Assembly: GCF_004362395.1 (NCBI RefSeq)
Contig: NZ_SNWE01000017.1
Coordinates: 1 to 64,000, forward strand
Origin: Salegentibacter sp. 24
GTDB taxonomy: Bacteria > Bacteroidota > Bacteroidia > Flavobacteriales > Flavobacteriaceae
Direction: 5' to 3'
DNA: 64,000 nt
Of this stretch, positions 27,043 through 37,164 are shown piece by piece (positions within the stretch are counted from its first letter, which is position 1; every line of letters starts with the position of its first letter). The translations under genes were made by a program, and so were the position numbers. Below the pieces are notes generated by a model. It saw only the letters and a list, made by a program, of their open reading frames with translations. It was not told the origin of the DNA and did no database searches.

Positions 27043-29916
27043 TTATTTCAGGTTAATACTTATTCTAGCGAACAAAAATCTTCCAGAAAATCCAAACTGC
27101 TGTGCAGATCTTGACCAATCGAATCTTCCATCACTCCGGTTTCCAAAGGCCGGATCAGCTGCGTCTGGATAAATATCAAAAAGGTTATTTGATCCAATTG
27201 TCAGGGTCAAGGCATCAGTAGCTTTATAACCAACAGATAAATCAGTAATAACTTTTCCACCAAATTCTTGTTGTCTTAAAGGATCTGATGCCGCTTCAGT
27301 CACTTTTCCGAAATAAACATTTCTAAGAAAAAAATTGAATTTACCAGCCACAAGACTGTTACTTAAATTAACTTTCGTTCTTGGTACTGCTTCTTCTAAA
27401 TAGATACGGCTATCTTCAGGAAAGTATGTGTCTACTAAACCGGCGCGTTCTAATTCTGGAGAAGCTTGAATATCGCCAACTTGTTGGGTCTTAGAAAGAG
27501 TAGCAGCTAGATCTGATTTTAACTGTAAATTTTCACTAAATATAGCGCTATGTGTGAGGACCGCGTCTATTCCCTTAGATTCAGTATCTATTGCGTTAGC
27601 AAAAAATGATGCAGCTGTAGCATTGGCCTGAGAAAGCAACTGATCTAACTCTGTACCTGTACCTGGTCCTCTAAACTGCCCAGTGTAAACTACTCTATCA
27701 TCAATTGCTACAAAATATCCATCCACGGTAAAGGTAAGATTAGCATCTGGAATTTTGGAGGTAAGTCCTATACTTACACTACGAGATGTTTCTTCTTTTA
27801 GTTCGGGTATACCAAGTAATTGTGCTGCCCGGCTATCGTTTGAAAAAGTTCCTACTTCTACAGGGATTCCTTCATCGTTAAAAATTGTGGAGGTTGAATT
27901 AAAATATAATTGGTGTAGAGAAGGAGCTCTAAAACCTGAATTGACCGCACCTCTGAGATTTACATTTTCAGAAAGCTTATAACGGGAAGCTAGCTTGAAA
28001 TTTATTGTAGAACCAAAATCTGAATAATTTTCAAATCTCGTTGCAAATGTCATTAAAAATTTTTCGGAGAAGTCAGCTTCTACATCAAAATATCCAGCGA
28101 CACTTGTACGTTCGCGTGAAATTTCATTTTGTGGGCTAAATCCTGGAAAAACCTGGGAACCTCCAGCTCTCGAATTTCCAAAGAAATCCTGAGCCGGCAT
28201 TTGAGAAGCACTGGTAATTACCTCCCCATTTTCTGTATACTGTTCATACGAGGCTTTTTCTCCAGCCACGATTTGGTAATTTTCCCATCGATGTTCTGCT
28301 CCAAAGGCTATGTTTAAGCCTTCAAAAATATCGTCAAAAAATTGAGAAATATCAAGATTTGTTGTGTTTTGAGCAAATGAAAATCCACCGGCATCAAAAC
28401 TTGTTGGTGAAGCTCCCTCCAAGGAAGCATTGGAAGTATTTGAAATTAAATAGTCAAATTCATTTTTACCGTAGGTGTTACTGAAATCTACGCTCCAGTC
28501 ACCTATCATGCCTTTTATTCCGACAGCTAATGATTGATCTTTAATTTTTGAATTGATCCGTGGAAGAAAGCCGTTGATATAGATTGGAGTATATGTTCTA
28601 CTTTGATTTGGTAATCTGTAGAATCCAGCAGATTCACCAGTTCGAGAACTTATACCTGCAAAAGAATAAATTTCAGTACCCGTATTATCTAATGGAAGTG
28701 AAAAGTTTGCGAAGAAACGACCCCCACGAAGTGCAGACTGTCCTACTCTCATATTATAATCGCTTCGCTGCTGTCCGCGTGCATCAAGCTCAGCTTCTGT
28801 AACATTCATACTTAGAAGTTCCTGAAGGATAGATCTATCTTCTGCTGTAGCGATATCATTTTGAAAATCAGCATCGAAATATGAAACTTGTTGTGCAAAC
28901 TCTTGAATCTGACTATTACTGAGATTGGATATGTCGGCACCATTATTAACTGCCACGCGTTCTATGGCATTGTAAGCATTGAAAATAGATCCTTCCCATT
29001 CCGCCATCCGGTTATAGGGTTCACGATAATCAAAATCTCCTGAAAAATTTACGAAACCACCATGCTCTCCTAGTGCAATCCCATAGCTGGCAGCCACGTT
29101 TACTGTTTCCCCATCTATTCCTCCGGTTTGTTTATTCGCATTTTTAGAGAAATTAGCTCCCGAAGTTATATTTAGTTCTAACTCGCCTACGTCTTCATTT
29201 AAAACAATATTGATCACCCCTGCTATTGCATCAGAACCGTACTGTGCTGCGGCACCATCTCTTAGTACCTCAATTCTTTGAATAGCGGCAACGGGGATAG
29301 CGTTTAAATCGGTTCCGACACTACCTCGTCCAAATGAACCATTTACATTTATTAAAGAAGAATTATGTCTTCTTTTACCATTTATGAGCACCAAAACCTG
29401 GTCCGGACCAAGCCCGCGTAAAGAGGCGGGATCAATATGATCTGTACCATCGGCAATAGTTTGTGTATTTGATGAAAATGAAGGTGCGACATAATTAAGC
29501 ATTTGGTTAAGGTTAACCTGAGGCACTGCGGTTTGTATTTCCTCCATATCCAGTACATCAACTGGTACCGCTGATTCTGTAACGGTACGACTTCGACTCC
29601 TGGATCCAACCAAAACGACCTCTCCCAATGCAGTACCCGCTACCATCTGAACATCAATGTCGATTTGATCAATTAAGACTTCCCTGGCATCAAAACCCAC
29701 GAAGGAAAATACCAAGGTCTGCCCAAGAGAAGCATTGATGGAATAATTTCCATCAAAATCAGTTATGGTTCCCTGGTTGGTTCCTTTAATTGCAACCGAA
29801 ACACCCGGTAAAGGTTGGGACTGATCATCTACAACTGTCCCGCTAATTTCTTGTTGCTGTGAAAATGCAAGTGATCCAAAAAATAGAAAACAGATCAGTA
29901 AGTAATATTTTATCAT
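27043..29916 (-). CDS. TonB-dependent outer-membrane receptor
   Basis: 957 residues. Signal peptide to about FSQ (19), then a carboxypeptidase-regulatory-like domain (ISGTVVDDQSQPLPGVSVAIKGTNQGTITD split over residues 24-60), a plug domain with DALRG-like SLRGLGPDQVLVLINGKRRH and VEVLRDGAAAQYGSDAIAGVINIVL, and a long beta-barrel ending in the aromatic strand FARISINLK. It resembles outer-membrane receptors without a SusD partner; no SusD gene is adjacent. Substrate unknown. Confidence 0.95.
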   Translation of the reverse strand: MIKYYLLICFLFFGSLAFSQQQEISGTVVDDQSQPLPGVSVAIKGTNQGTITDFDGNYSINASLGQTLVFSFVGFDAREVLIDQIDIDVQMVAGTALGEVVLVGSRSRSRTVTESAVPVDVLDMEEIQTAVPQVNLNQMLNYVAPSFSSNTQTIADGTDHIDPASLRGLGPDQVLVLINGKRRHNSSLINVNGSFGRGSVGTDLNAIPVAAIQRIEVLRDGAAAQYGSDAIAGVINIVLNEDVGELELNITSGANFSKNANKQTGGIDGETVNVAASYGIALGEHGGFVNFSGDFDYREPYNRMAEWEGSIFNAYNAIERVAVNNGADISNLSNSQIQEFAQQVSYFDADFQNDIATAEDRSILQELLSMNVTEAELDARGQQRSDYNMRVGQSALRGGRFFANFSLPLDNTGTEIYSFAGISSRTGESAGFYRLPNQSRTYTPIYINGFLPRINSKIKDQSLAVGIKGMIGDWSVDFSNTYGKNEFDYLISNTSNASLEGASPTSFDAGGFSFAQNTTNLDISQFFDDIFEGLNIAFGAEHRWENYQIVAGEKASYEQYTENGEVITSASQMPAQDFFGNSRAGGSQVFPGFSPQNEISRERTSVAGYFDVEADFSEKFLMTFATRFENYSDFGSTINFKLASRYKLSENVNLRGAVNSGFRAPSLHQLYFNSTSTIFNDEGIPVEVGTFSNDSRAAQLLGIPELKEETSRSVSIGLTSKIPDANLTFTVDGYFVAIDDRVVYTGQFRGPGTGTELDQLLSQANATAASFFANAIDTESKGIDAVLTHSAIFSENLQLKSDLAATLSKTQQVGDIQASPELERAGLVDTYFPEDSRIYLEEAVPRTKVNLSNSLVAGKFNFFLRNVYFGKVTEAASDPLRQQEFGGKVITDLSVGYKATDALTLTIGSNNLFDIYPDAADPAFGNRSDGRFDWSRSAQQFGFSGRFLFARISINLK

Positions 29917-29935
29917 AAGTATCTTGTTTAAGAAA

Positions 29936-29943
29936 CAAAGATA
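29936..29943 (-). promoter_or_regulatory. -7 element upstream of the TonB receptor
   Basis: On the minus strand TATCTTTG, a perfect TAnnTTTG, 20 bases before the start. No TTG at the expected -33 spacing. Confidence 0.45.
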
Positions 29944-30010
29944 CCAAAACCAATAACCTAGTTATCCTATATGTTATTAATAATTAAATTTTAACTTAAA
30001 ACGTTTTCGC

Positions 30011-31720
30011 TCAATAGCCCCTTGCAGCTTCATCCCCTCTTCGGTCAGCGCCTCCTTCCAACATTCCATTTGGAAGTACTTTGATGGCATTAACCTTTCC
30101 GATAATCTGAGAATCCTTTTGGTTAACGTTATAACCTCGCTGCTGAAGTGAATCTAATAATTCCTGATCAAATGCATTTGGTTCAAATAAGACTTCATCT
30201 GGTAGCCATTGATGATGGAATCTGGGAGCGTCAACCGCTTCTTGCATACTCATTTCAAAACTATGAACATTGAGAATTGTTTGTAGAACTGAAGTAATTA
30301 TAGTAGATCCCCCGGGACTTCCCACCACCATAAAGAGCTCATTATCCTTTTCTACAATAGTAGGGGTCATAGAACTTAACATTCTTTTTTCAGGAGCAAT
30401 TGAATTAGCTTCGGCGCCGATTAATCCGAACATATTTGGCACACCGGGTTTAGCACTGAAATCATTCATTTCATTATTTAAGAAGAAACCAAGCTCTTCG
30501 ATATACATTTTTGAACCATAGGCTCCATTTAAAGTGGTAGTAACAGAAACAGCATTTCCGAGGGAATCGACAATTGAATAATGGGTGGTTTCCATGCTTT
30601 CAAATCCACTAATCTTCCCGTAATTAATTTCACTGGAAGATGTTGCCTTGTTTAGATTGAAGTTTTTCATTCTTTTTTTTAAATATCTATCTGAGAGAAG
30701 ACTGTCAGTAGGAATTTCAACAAAATCAGGATCACCTAAATAAAAGCTCCTGTCCGCATATGCTCTTCGTTCGGCTTCCGTTAGTAATTGAATGTATGCT
30801 AATTTGTTATGTCCATATTCAACAAGGGGATAGGGTTCTATCATTTTAAGGATTTGACCCAGAACAATACCTCCGCTCGATGGAGGCGGCATTGAAATTA
30901 TCTTTAGATCCTTATATTGAACCTCAATTGGATCTCTCCAGCGTACCTCGTAATTCTTTAAATCTTCTTTGGTCATAATACCACCGTTGTTTTCCAGGAA
31001 TCTAATAAGCTTATCTCCGGTCCGACCATTATAGAATTCGTCTCTTCCATTTTTAATAATCCTTTCCAAGGTAGCGGCAAGAGCTTTGTTCTTTATAGTA
31101 TCACCTGTTTGGTGAGGATAGGAAAACAAGATACTATCCTTATTCTGTTGCAGAAATTCATCACGATATTTTTCTAATCTGGTTTGTTGATTTTCTGTCA
31201 CGATAAAACCCTTTCTAGCCAAATCAATGACAGGTTTTAAAATGGTATCCATAGGCAATGATCCAAATTTCTGATGAACTGCAAATATCCCTGCTACAGT
31301 ACCCGGTACACCTACGGCCAAACCACCATACCGGCTGGCTCTTTTATCCACCTCTCCATTTTCATTTTGATACATCTTCTTGGTAGCTGCTAAAGGAGCT
31401 TTTTCTCTAAAATCTAGGGTTCCAGTATTTCCATTGGTCTCACGATACACCATAAATCCCCCTCCGCCGAGATTCCCGGCAAAAGGATAAGTTACTGCTA
31501 GCGCCATCTCGGTAGCTACCATAGCATCAAAAGCATTCCCTCCTTTTTTCATAATTGAAACACCGATCTCGGAGGCTTCAGCTCTGGCAGAGACTACCAT
31601 TGCATCGGCAGTGGTTAAAGCTTTTGATGATTCTGTTTGAGTTTGTAAGGTCGCTTTCTTACTGGAATCATCACAAGAAAATGAAAGTACGGTTAAAAAA
31701 AGAAGAATGTATATTCTCAT
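30011..31720 (-). CDS. ggt: gamma-glutamyltransferase (lipoprotein)
   Basis: 569 residues. Cleaves gamma-glutamyl bonds (glutathione) by autoproteolysis into two subunits. The lipobox LSFSC gives a lipidated Cys near 16, so it is membrane-anchored in the periplasm or outer membrane. The nucleophile is the first Thr of METTHYSIVD (about 378), which becomes the N-terminus of the small subunit. The substrate-binding GSPGGSTI is at 467-474, and AGNLGGGGFMVYR is in the large subunit. Complete and apparently functional. Confidence 0.95.
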   Translation of the reverse strand: MRIYILLFLTVLSFSCDDSSKKATLQTQTESSKALTTADAMVVSARAEASEIGVSIMKKGGNAFDAMVATEMALAVTYPFAGNLGGGGFMVYRETNGNTGTLDFREKAPLAATKKMYQNENGEVDKRASRYGGLAVGVPGTVAGIFAVHQKFGSLPMDTILKPVIDLARKGFIVTENQQTRLEKYRDEFLQQNKDSILFSYPHQTGDTIKNKALAATLERIIKNGRDEFYNGRTGDKLIRFLENNGGIMTKEDLKNYEVRWRDPIEVQYKDLKIISMPPPSSGGIVLGQILKMIEPYPLVEYGHNKLAYIQLLTEAERRAYADRSFYLGDPDFVEIPTDSLLSDRYLKKRMKNFNLNKATSSSEINYGKISGFESMETTHYSIVDSLGNAVSVTTTLNGAYGSKMYIEELGFFLNNEMNDFSAKPGVPNMFGLIGAEANSIAPEKRMLSSMTPTIVEKDNELFMVVGSPGGSTIITSVLQTILNVHSFEMSMQEAVDAPRFHHQWLPDEVLFEPNAFDQELLDSLQQRGYNVNQKDSQIIGKVNAIKVLPNGMLEGGADRRGDEAARGY

Positions 31721-31766
31721 AAAGGTAGTGTTAGGATCTTACTTAGAATTGATTTGTAATAAGTAG

Positions 31767-31796
31767 CAAATGTAAATGGCTTATTTGGGTAATCAA
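31767..31796 (-). promoter_or_regulatory. promoter of ggt
   Basis: On the minus strand TTG, exactly 19 bases, then TACATTTG: a perfect TTG-N19-TAnnTTTG. The predicted start of transcription gives a leader of about 40 bases before ggt. Confidence 0.85.
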
Positions 31797-31928
31797 AGAA
31801 TTCAGTAAAATCTAACTAAGCAAATTTAAGGTGGAACGACAACGCAATACCAGTTAAAGAGAATTCCTGGTAACCTAAAAGGAAATGGGTCTACTCTTTT
31901 GCCACCTTCCCAAGCATTTTAAGATGTT

Positions 31929-34220
31929 TTATAATAATGCTACATTCTGGAAATAAATATTAAACGTGGTACCCTCCTTAGGTTTGCTTTCTACTCTTAT
32001 GGGAGCATCATGTTCCTCTAGAATATTTTTAACCGAACTTAAACCCACACCCATGCCTGTTTCTTTTTTGCTATAAAAAGCTTCAAATAATCTATCAATT
32101 TCCTCCTGTTGTAGACCATGTCCATTATCGGTAATGCTCAACTGGAAATCGGTTTTATGTTTCCTTACTTCCACTGTTATAATACCTTCTTCAGGAACAG
32201 TAGCCTCACTTGCATTCACAATTATATTAAGAAGCGCAATTTTAAGTTTAGCTGAATCCGCTAAAATACTATATGGGCCCTTGTAGTTTTTGATCACTTT
32301 AATACCAGAAAGATAAATTCTGTCTGAAGCCATATTAATAGTTTCATCTAAAATTTCAGCCAGGTTTTGTTTTTTTAAAACCGCGGGAGTATAATTAGCC
32401 GAATTCAGTAAATTATTTACAAGGTTGTTTAGGGTTTTTGTGCTTCGTGTAAGAATCTCTAAGTAGGTGTTATAATTATCTTTTTCTCCAGCCAGTTTTG
32501 CGCCAATTACTTCCGCAACCATTCCGATACTGGCAAGTGGATTTCGTAATTCGTGTGCAAAGGTACGAGCAAGTTCACCTTGAATGGAAAGCTTTTCGGC
32601 TTTTAGAAGTGCTTTTTTAGTATTTTTAAAATTATGAATATTTCTAACTAACAATACATACTCTTCAACCCAGGATTCATCTTTACGGTGAAATACTTTT
32701 CCACGAACGTTAAACCACTCCCAGCTTGTACGTTGAAGTTTTAATCGAATTTCTATATCGTGAATGTCATCATCAGATGATTTTAATAATTTTCTGTGCA
32801 TATTCATGACTGTTTCCCTATCACGAGGATGAATAAAAGGGAGCAATTTTTCCAAAGACATGCCCTGTACTTTTTCTCTTGTGAGCCCACCTTTTTTAAA
32901 AATATCCTTATTTATGTATCTGACATTGAATTGAGAAAGGTTAAAAATAATTATGGTCTCAGGAGAGGTCCGTACCAATTGTTGCTTAAATCTGATAGTT
33001 TCCTTTAGTTGTTCGTCTTTAATTTTACGTTCAGTAATATCTTCCAAAGTTGCTATTAATAATTTACCATGCTTTCTTGCGGTGAGTCTAAACCAGTGGT
33101 TATAGCTATCTTTATCAAAATAAAGCTCTTTATCCATGGGTTCCCCAGACTTTACCACTTCCTTTAAAGCGTCATACATCCCCATTTCTACACCGTATTT
33201 GGAAACTTCCAGATAAGTTTTTCCTACTGGATCCTGGTCCATATATAAAGCACGTAAAACTTTATTTATTCTCAGAAATTTAAAATCATGCACTTCTCCA
33301 TTATCATTAAATAGAGATTGGAAGACTACTATCGCAAGATTGGTGGATTCAAAGACACTTTGCAGCAACTCGTTGCTCTCTTCTAAATCTTCTTGTCGCT
33401 TAATCGCCTTTTGCTCCAGGATTTTCTCCTCAATTTTTTGGTCAGTGATATTTCTAAAAAGCACCCCAATTCTTCTGCTATTGAGATCTCCCAGTTTAAA
33501 CACGTAAAAATCTAACCAAGAATCGTTCAAATTGGCCGATGTATCTTGGAAACGAATAGGTTTCCCGCTTTTCACTACTTCCCCAAAAGTTTTTAACCAT
33601 TCTAAACGAGGGGAATTAAATATTTCCCTTATCGTCCTACCAGGTACATTCTTTAGATTAATTTGTTTTTCAAAGGCAGGGTTTGTCTTTTCAAAATAGA
33701 TGTCAATTGGATTTTTCTCACTGTCATAAATTATCTCAGCAATAAAAAAAGCTTCATCCATTGAGTAAAGCAACTGTTGGTATTCACTTTCAGTAGCTTT
33801 ATTTTTCAAAATTGTATTTTCAGTATTTTTAATTTTATTCTTATTTTCGGAATCCACTTCGTTAATTACACTTAATACAATCTGTCTCTTTTTATCAGTA
33901 AAACCTCTGTAAAGACGATCTTTAAACCGAAATTTTTTAAATTTTCCACACTTACCCTTTAGACGGGCAAAGCTCATAATTTCTTGTTCTGGAAGTAACT
34001 CTTTCATAGACTTTAAATGAGCTATATAACCAGGATAATCATCAGGATGTAGAAATTCCTTATAAAAGCAAAGATTATTGAATACCGAGCGTTCAACCCC
34101 ACAGTAAGAGGCTGCAATATTGTTTATATATTCAATTTTAGAATTTTCGAGATCTGCCAATAACAAGAAACCCTGATCATTAGAGGGCCAGGTTGTAAAA
34201 TCAATTTTGTCTTCTTGCAT
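31929..34220 (-). CDS. multi-PAS-domain sensor histidine kinase
   Basis: 763 residues, no membrane segments, so a cytosolic sensor. Several PAS-type domains precede the kinase (about 1-120, 150-270, 285-400, 410-530; boundaries approximate). The phosphoacceptor H-box is FAHELRNPLASIG (near 550), followed by the ATPase motifs NASEAT, DNGHGLQQ and GMGVGLSSVKNIL. The signal is unknown. No response regulator is adjacent, and the next upstream region has two palindromes. Confidence 0.93.
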   Translation of the reverse strand: MQEDKIDFTTWPSNDQGFLLLADLENSKIEYINNIAASYCGVERSVFNNLCFYKEFLHPDDYPGYIAHLKSMKELLPEQEIMSFARLKGKCGKFKKFRFKDRLYRGFTDKKRQIVLSVINEVDSENKNKIKNTENTILKNKATESEYQQLLYSMDEAFFIAEIIYDSEKNPIDIYFEKTNPAFEKQINLKNVPGRTIREIFNSPRLEWLKTFGEVVKSGKPIRFQDTSANLNDSWLDFYVFKLGDLNSRRIGVLFRNITDQKIEEKILEQKAIKRQEDLEESNELLQSVFESTNLAIVVFQSLFNDNGEVHDFKFLRINKVLRALYMDQDPVGKTYLEVSKYGVEMGMYDALKEVVKSGEPMDKELYFDKDSYNHWFRLTARKHGKLLIATLEDITERKIKDEQLKETIRFKQQLVRTSPETIIIFNLSQFNVRYINKDIFKKGGLTREKVQGMSLEKLLPFIHPRDRETVMNMHRKLLKSSDDDIHDIEIRLKLQRTSWEWFNVRGKVFHRKDESWVEEYVLLVRNIHNFKNTKKALLKAEKLSIQGELARTFAHELRNPLASIGMVAEVIGAKLAGEKDNYNTYLEILTRSTKTLNNLVNNLLNSANYTPAVLKKQNLAEILDETINMASDRIYLSGIKVIKNYKGPYSILADSAKLKIALLNIIVNASEATVPEEGIITVEVRKHKTDFQLSITDNGHGLQQEEIDRLFEAFYSKKETGMGVGLSSVKNILEEHDAPIRVESKPKEGTTFNIYFQNVALL

Positions 34221-34387
34221 AGATTGGGGTTATTTCTCTAAAATAACAATTAAACAATTGTTAATTGTTTTTAACGAATATAGGCATTTAAGAAATAGGA
34301 ATTTTAATCATGGCTATATGACTAAAAATTGTGCGATTAATGTTAAAACCAAAGAATCTAAAAGGGTTTTATAACTTTTAACCTTTA

Positions 34388-34424
34388 CCTAATATTTAAT
34401 TAGGCTTGATCTATTAATAGATCA
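34388..34424. promoter_or_regulatory. two adjacent perfect palindromes upstream of the PAS kinase
   Basis: CCTAAT-ATTTA-ATTAGG (34388-34404) is followed two bases later by the perfect 18-base palindrome TGATCTATTAATAGATCA (34407-34424). They lie about 170 bases upstream of the kinase start. They could be regulator sites; no T-run follows, so they do not look like terminators. Confidence 0.4.
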
Positions 34425-34787
34425 GTGCAAAAGCTCAAGGAACAGCATAGAGGTGCAATTAGGTTCAATTCTCAACTGTTGGAACCTTAATTCTTAAATA
34501 AAAGGCAATTTACCAAATAGCCTTGAGAGCCTATAAAATCAATATAAATATTTTGTAAGAGGGTGAATTTGGACAAGTTTCCAACTTTTAAGTTACTTGG
34601 TTACACAAGTAAGAAAAATAAACTTTTGACCCCATTTTGCCTCATTTTTGTTTTTTTGCTTGCGCCTAGGATGGGAGAAACCTTTAAATAATATGAGAGA
34701 ATGGAAGCTGGAAAGTAAAAAAAATTGGAATGGGGGAGAGGGCATCGTTTTGGTTATAAGGGGAGGATAGTAGACTTTTAGTTATAA

Positions 34788-34820
34788 AACCCGGTAAGAA
34801 CTGCGTCTACCGGGCTTTTT
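34788..34820. terminator. terminator-like hairpin between peroxidase and kinase genes
   Basis: A[A]CCCGGTA pairs with TACCGGG[C]T around AGAACTGCGTC, followed on the + strand by TTTTT. On the minus strand the hairpin lies about 110 bases past the stop of the peroxidase; there is no + strand gene upstream to terminate. Confidence 0.55.
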
Positions 34821-34930
34821 ATGCCTAGGTGAGTGATTTCATCCGAAATGAGAATGTTTTCATTCATACATTTCTAGTGATAATTTATCATGTAATCTTT
34901 TCAACTTTCTGTAGAAAATAATTCTTTTGG

Positions 34931-36385
34931 TTAAAGATCATAAGCCTCATCTGCCTTTTCCATTAGATCTTTCATGGTAAAGACTCCATCTTTACCATGT
35001 GTGGGCACCCAATCCCGGTTGTTACCTAAAAATGACTCTCTATCCAGCTCTAAAACTCCTATAAGTACTTCTGCTACTATTCTACCTCCTACAGGACCAA
35101 GACCCTCACCCGAAGAAAACTGATTGTCAGTATCCTGTCTTCCTATTACTTCTGCTTCTGCCAAAATATAAAACCATAGCGGTATGCCTGCAGATAAATC
35201 AATATCATTAGAATTTGCTTTATTGTGTACAAAATCTACAATCTGCTCTATTTCACTTTCCTCTCTGTGCATATATCTTGCTACATTTTCACCAGAAGGC
35301 AACAGAAAGCTTTGTCCTCTTCTAAAATTTCTTGTTGCTAATGACTTATCATCTGGGTCGTTAGATGGTACAAAAGGCAATTCTAATAAGATAGGAGCTA
35401 ATGTTGTGTCCAGTTTTTCTGCCTTCTGAAAATCAGTGCCAAAATCAAAAAAAGCATCCCACTCTATTGCTTGTTTGCTACTTGTAATTCTTTTAAAGCC
35501 TTCTCCAAATTCTGGTGAAAAAATACTTTTACTATCTCCATCTAGCTGCAGTTTTAAATTTTGAGCAATCATTGTATGTCCGAACCTAAACGCTGCTACA
35601 GAAAATTCCACTGGAATGAATGCACTATAATGGGGCTCATAAAATTTACGCCCATTTCCTAAAATATCAGCAACCAAATATTTTCCACACATAATTGGAA
35701 GAAACTCATTAACTACCACCCATTGGTAATGCCAGGTGGTTGTTTTTCTTGCTTCTTCATATAAATGCTCAGCACTATAACCTGGATTAGCATCCTTCAG
35801 CATTTTATAATTGGCATTATAAAATCTAATGAAAGCCAATTGCATTTGAGAAATCACCCTGTTTTCATCGTTTCTAGGATCTCCAATTATAGCGGTTTCC
35901 TTTCCATTGCGTTGCAGATCATGCTTTTCTGTAGCCTGATTTTGGCCTATATTATTGTTGCTCAATGCAGTTAACAAATAAAAACCTTCCTTTCTTGGTC
36001 TGTATAGAAAAGGATCATCCTCTGGGCCACCTCCAAATACGCTATCCAGATCCAAATTAGCAGAACGAGAGTTTTCGATTTCATTAGGATTATTAATACT
36101 ACTAAAACTGGTGGTAGTATCAAAGGTAATATCGTGGTCAATAAACTGGCCGAAGAAAACCATTCCTAACGGAACTGAATCAGTAAATTTAGGAGTATTG
36201 CCTCCATTCATCGGTCCATCTTTCTTTCCAAGACCAGAGAGAGCTGATGGTGTATTATAAAGTGGAGGCAAATCTCTAAACATTCTGCCAAAACGGCCAA
36301 AACTTTCTTTTTCGAAAGAATGATGCGAACAAAGCACATTTTTACCTTCAAAACTGTGCATTCCATGGTGATTTGAATCTGACAT
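34931..36385 (-). CDS. animal-type haem peroxidase family protein
   Basis: About 484 residues from the preferred start MSDSNHHGMHSF; a start 22 codons earlier gives an unlikely leader. The distal haem motif GQFIDHDITFD holds the catalytic His and Ca/haem-linking Asp, ENRVISQMQLAFIRFYN matches the peroxidase-cyclooxygenase helix, and FRFGHTMI holds the proximal His. No signal peptide is seen. Bacterial members of the peroxidase-cyclooxygenase superfamily may oxidise halides, thiocyanate or fatty acids; substrate unknown. Confidence 0.88.
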   Translation of the reverse strand: MSDSNHHGMHSFEGKNVLCSHHSFEKESFGRFGRMFRDLPPLYNTPSALSGLGKKDGPMNGGNTPKFTDSVPLGMVFFGQFIDHDITFDTTTSFSSINNPNEIENSRSANLDLDSVFGGGPEDDPFLYRPRKEGFYLLTALSNNNIGQNQATEKHDLQRNGKETAIIGDPRNDENRVISQMQLAFIRFYNANYKMLKDANPGYSAEHLYEEARKTTTWHYQWVVVNEFLPIMCGKYLVADILGNGRKFYEPHYSAFIPVEFSVAAFRFGHTMIAQNLKLQLDGDSKSIFSPEFGEGFKRITSSKQAIEWDAFFDFGTDFQKAEKLDTTLAPILLELPFVPSNDPDDKSLATRNFRRGQSFLLPSGENVARYMHREESEIEQIVDFVHNKANSNDIDLSAGIPLWFYILAEAEVIGRQDTDNQFSSGEGLGPVGGRIVAEVLIGVLELDRESFLGNNRDWVPTHGKDGVFTMKDLMEKADEAYDL

Positions 36386-37164
36386 AATTAATTGGTATTT
36401 AGTTGTTAATAAAATTTGATATTTAAATATTTTGTATAAATAAAACGGCACTTAGGTAAATTCTTAGGCCAGATATTTTCACATATCCATTTTTCATCTG
36501 ACCCTCATCCTCTAAATATGCAGCATGGGCCATATCATCATCAATTTAATTAATCAAAATAATAGTTTATTACTTTAATACAGGGATCTACAAAGTCCCA
36601 GGAGGCCAAAATACTTTAGGGATATATTGAGGGGCTCTATATAATCAGAAAAGAACCTTTTATTTTTGGTTATTTTCTGTAGTTTTTAGAAGATTAAAAG
36701 TTGAAAACTTTCACAATTTAATCCATTGGTTACCATTAATCAGGGACCCCTGGAATTTTTTTATTCAACTGGAAACCAAATTAATAAAAAATATTTATTC
36801 TTTAAATTTAAAACAAAATGTTTTTTTGTAAAAATCAAATTAATGCATTGTTTGGTGTGAAAAGTATTTAATTATGTAAGATTATTCTTATTTTTTGAGA
36901 TACTCTTCATTATGAGTTGAGGTTGCTAAGGTAAGTAAGGCAGGCTAACACGTATTTTATGAAATGATATAGAAACCCAAATCAAAAATCACTGACAATT
37001 ACGATGTTTTTGATTTAGAGCTCATTACCAAATGGGAAGATAATTTTCAATTAAAAAGTATTTCAGAGATCAAGAATTGAAAAAAATACAATTTTAAATG
37101 AATCATAAAAATCACCTATTTTTGTAAGTTACGGGTATTAAAAACTAATTGATATTATTAAAAT
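36386..37164. other. 780-base intergenic region
   Basis: Very AT-rich. No supportable gene. A short open stretch around 36992-37079 (about 28 codons, no start) may be a decayed C-terminus, but I cannot assign it. The 3' end contains the promoter-like element of the CHY zinc-finger gene. Confidence 0.5.
37117..37124 (+). promoter_or_regulatory. -7 element upstream of the CHY zinc-finger gene
   Basis: TATTTTTG, a perfect TAnnTTTG, 40 bases before the start codon. The -33 position is T-rich without a TTG. Confidence 0.45.

Larger units (their letters stand above)
34221..34930. other. 710-base intergenic region with palindromes
   Basis: No supportable gene. It holds two adjacent palindromes (34388-34424) and a terminator-like hairpin (34788-34820), listed separately. 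The rest is AT-rich with no clear signal. Confidence 0.6.

Noticed and set aside
36992-37079. Short open stretch in the 36-37 kb gap
   Set aside because: No start codon, no family, no conserved motif; could be chance in AT-rich DNA.
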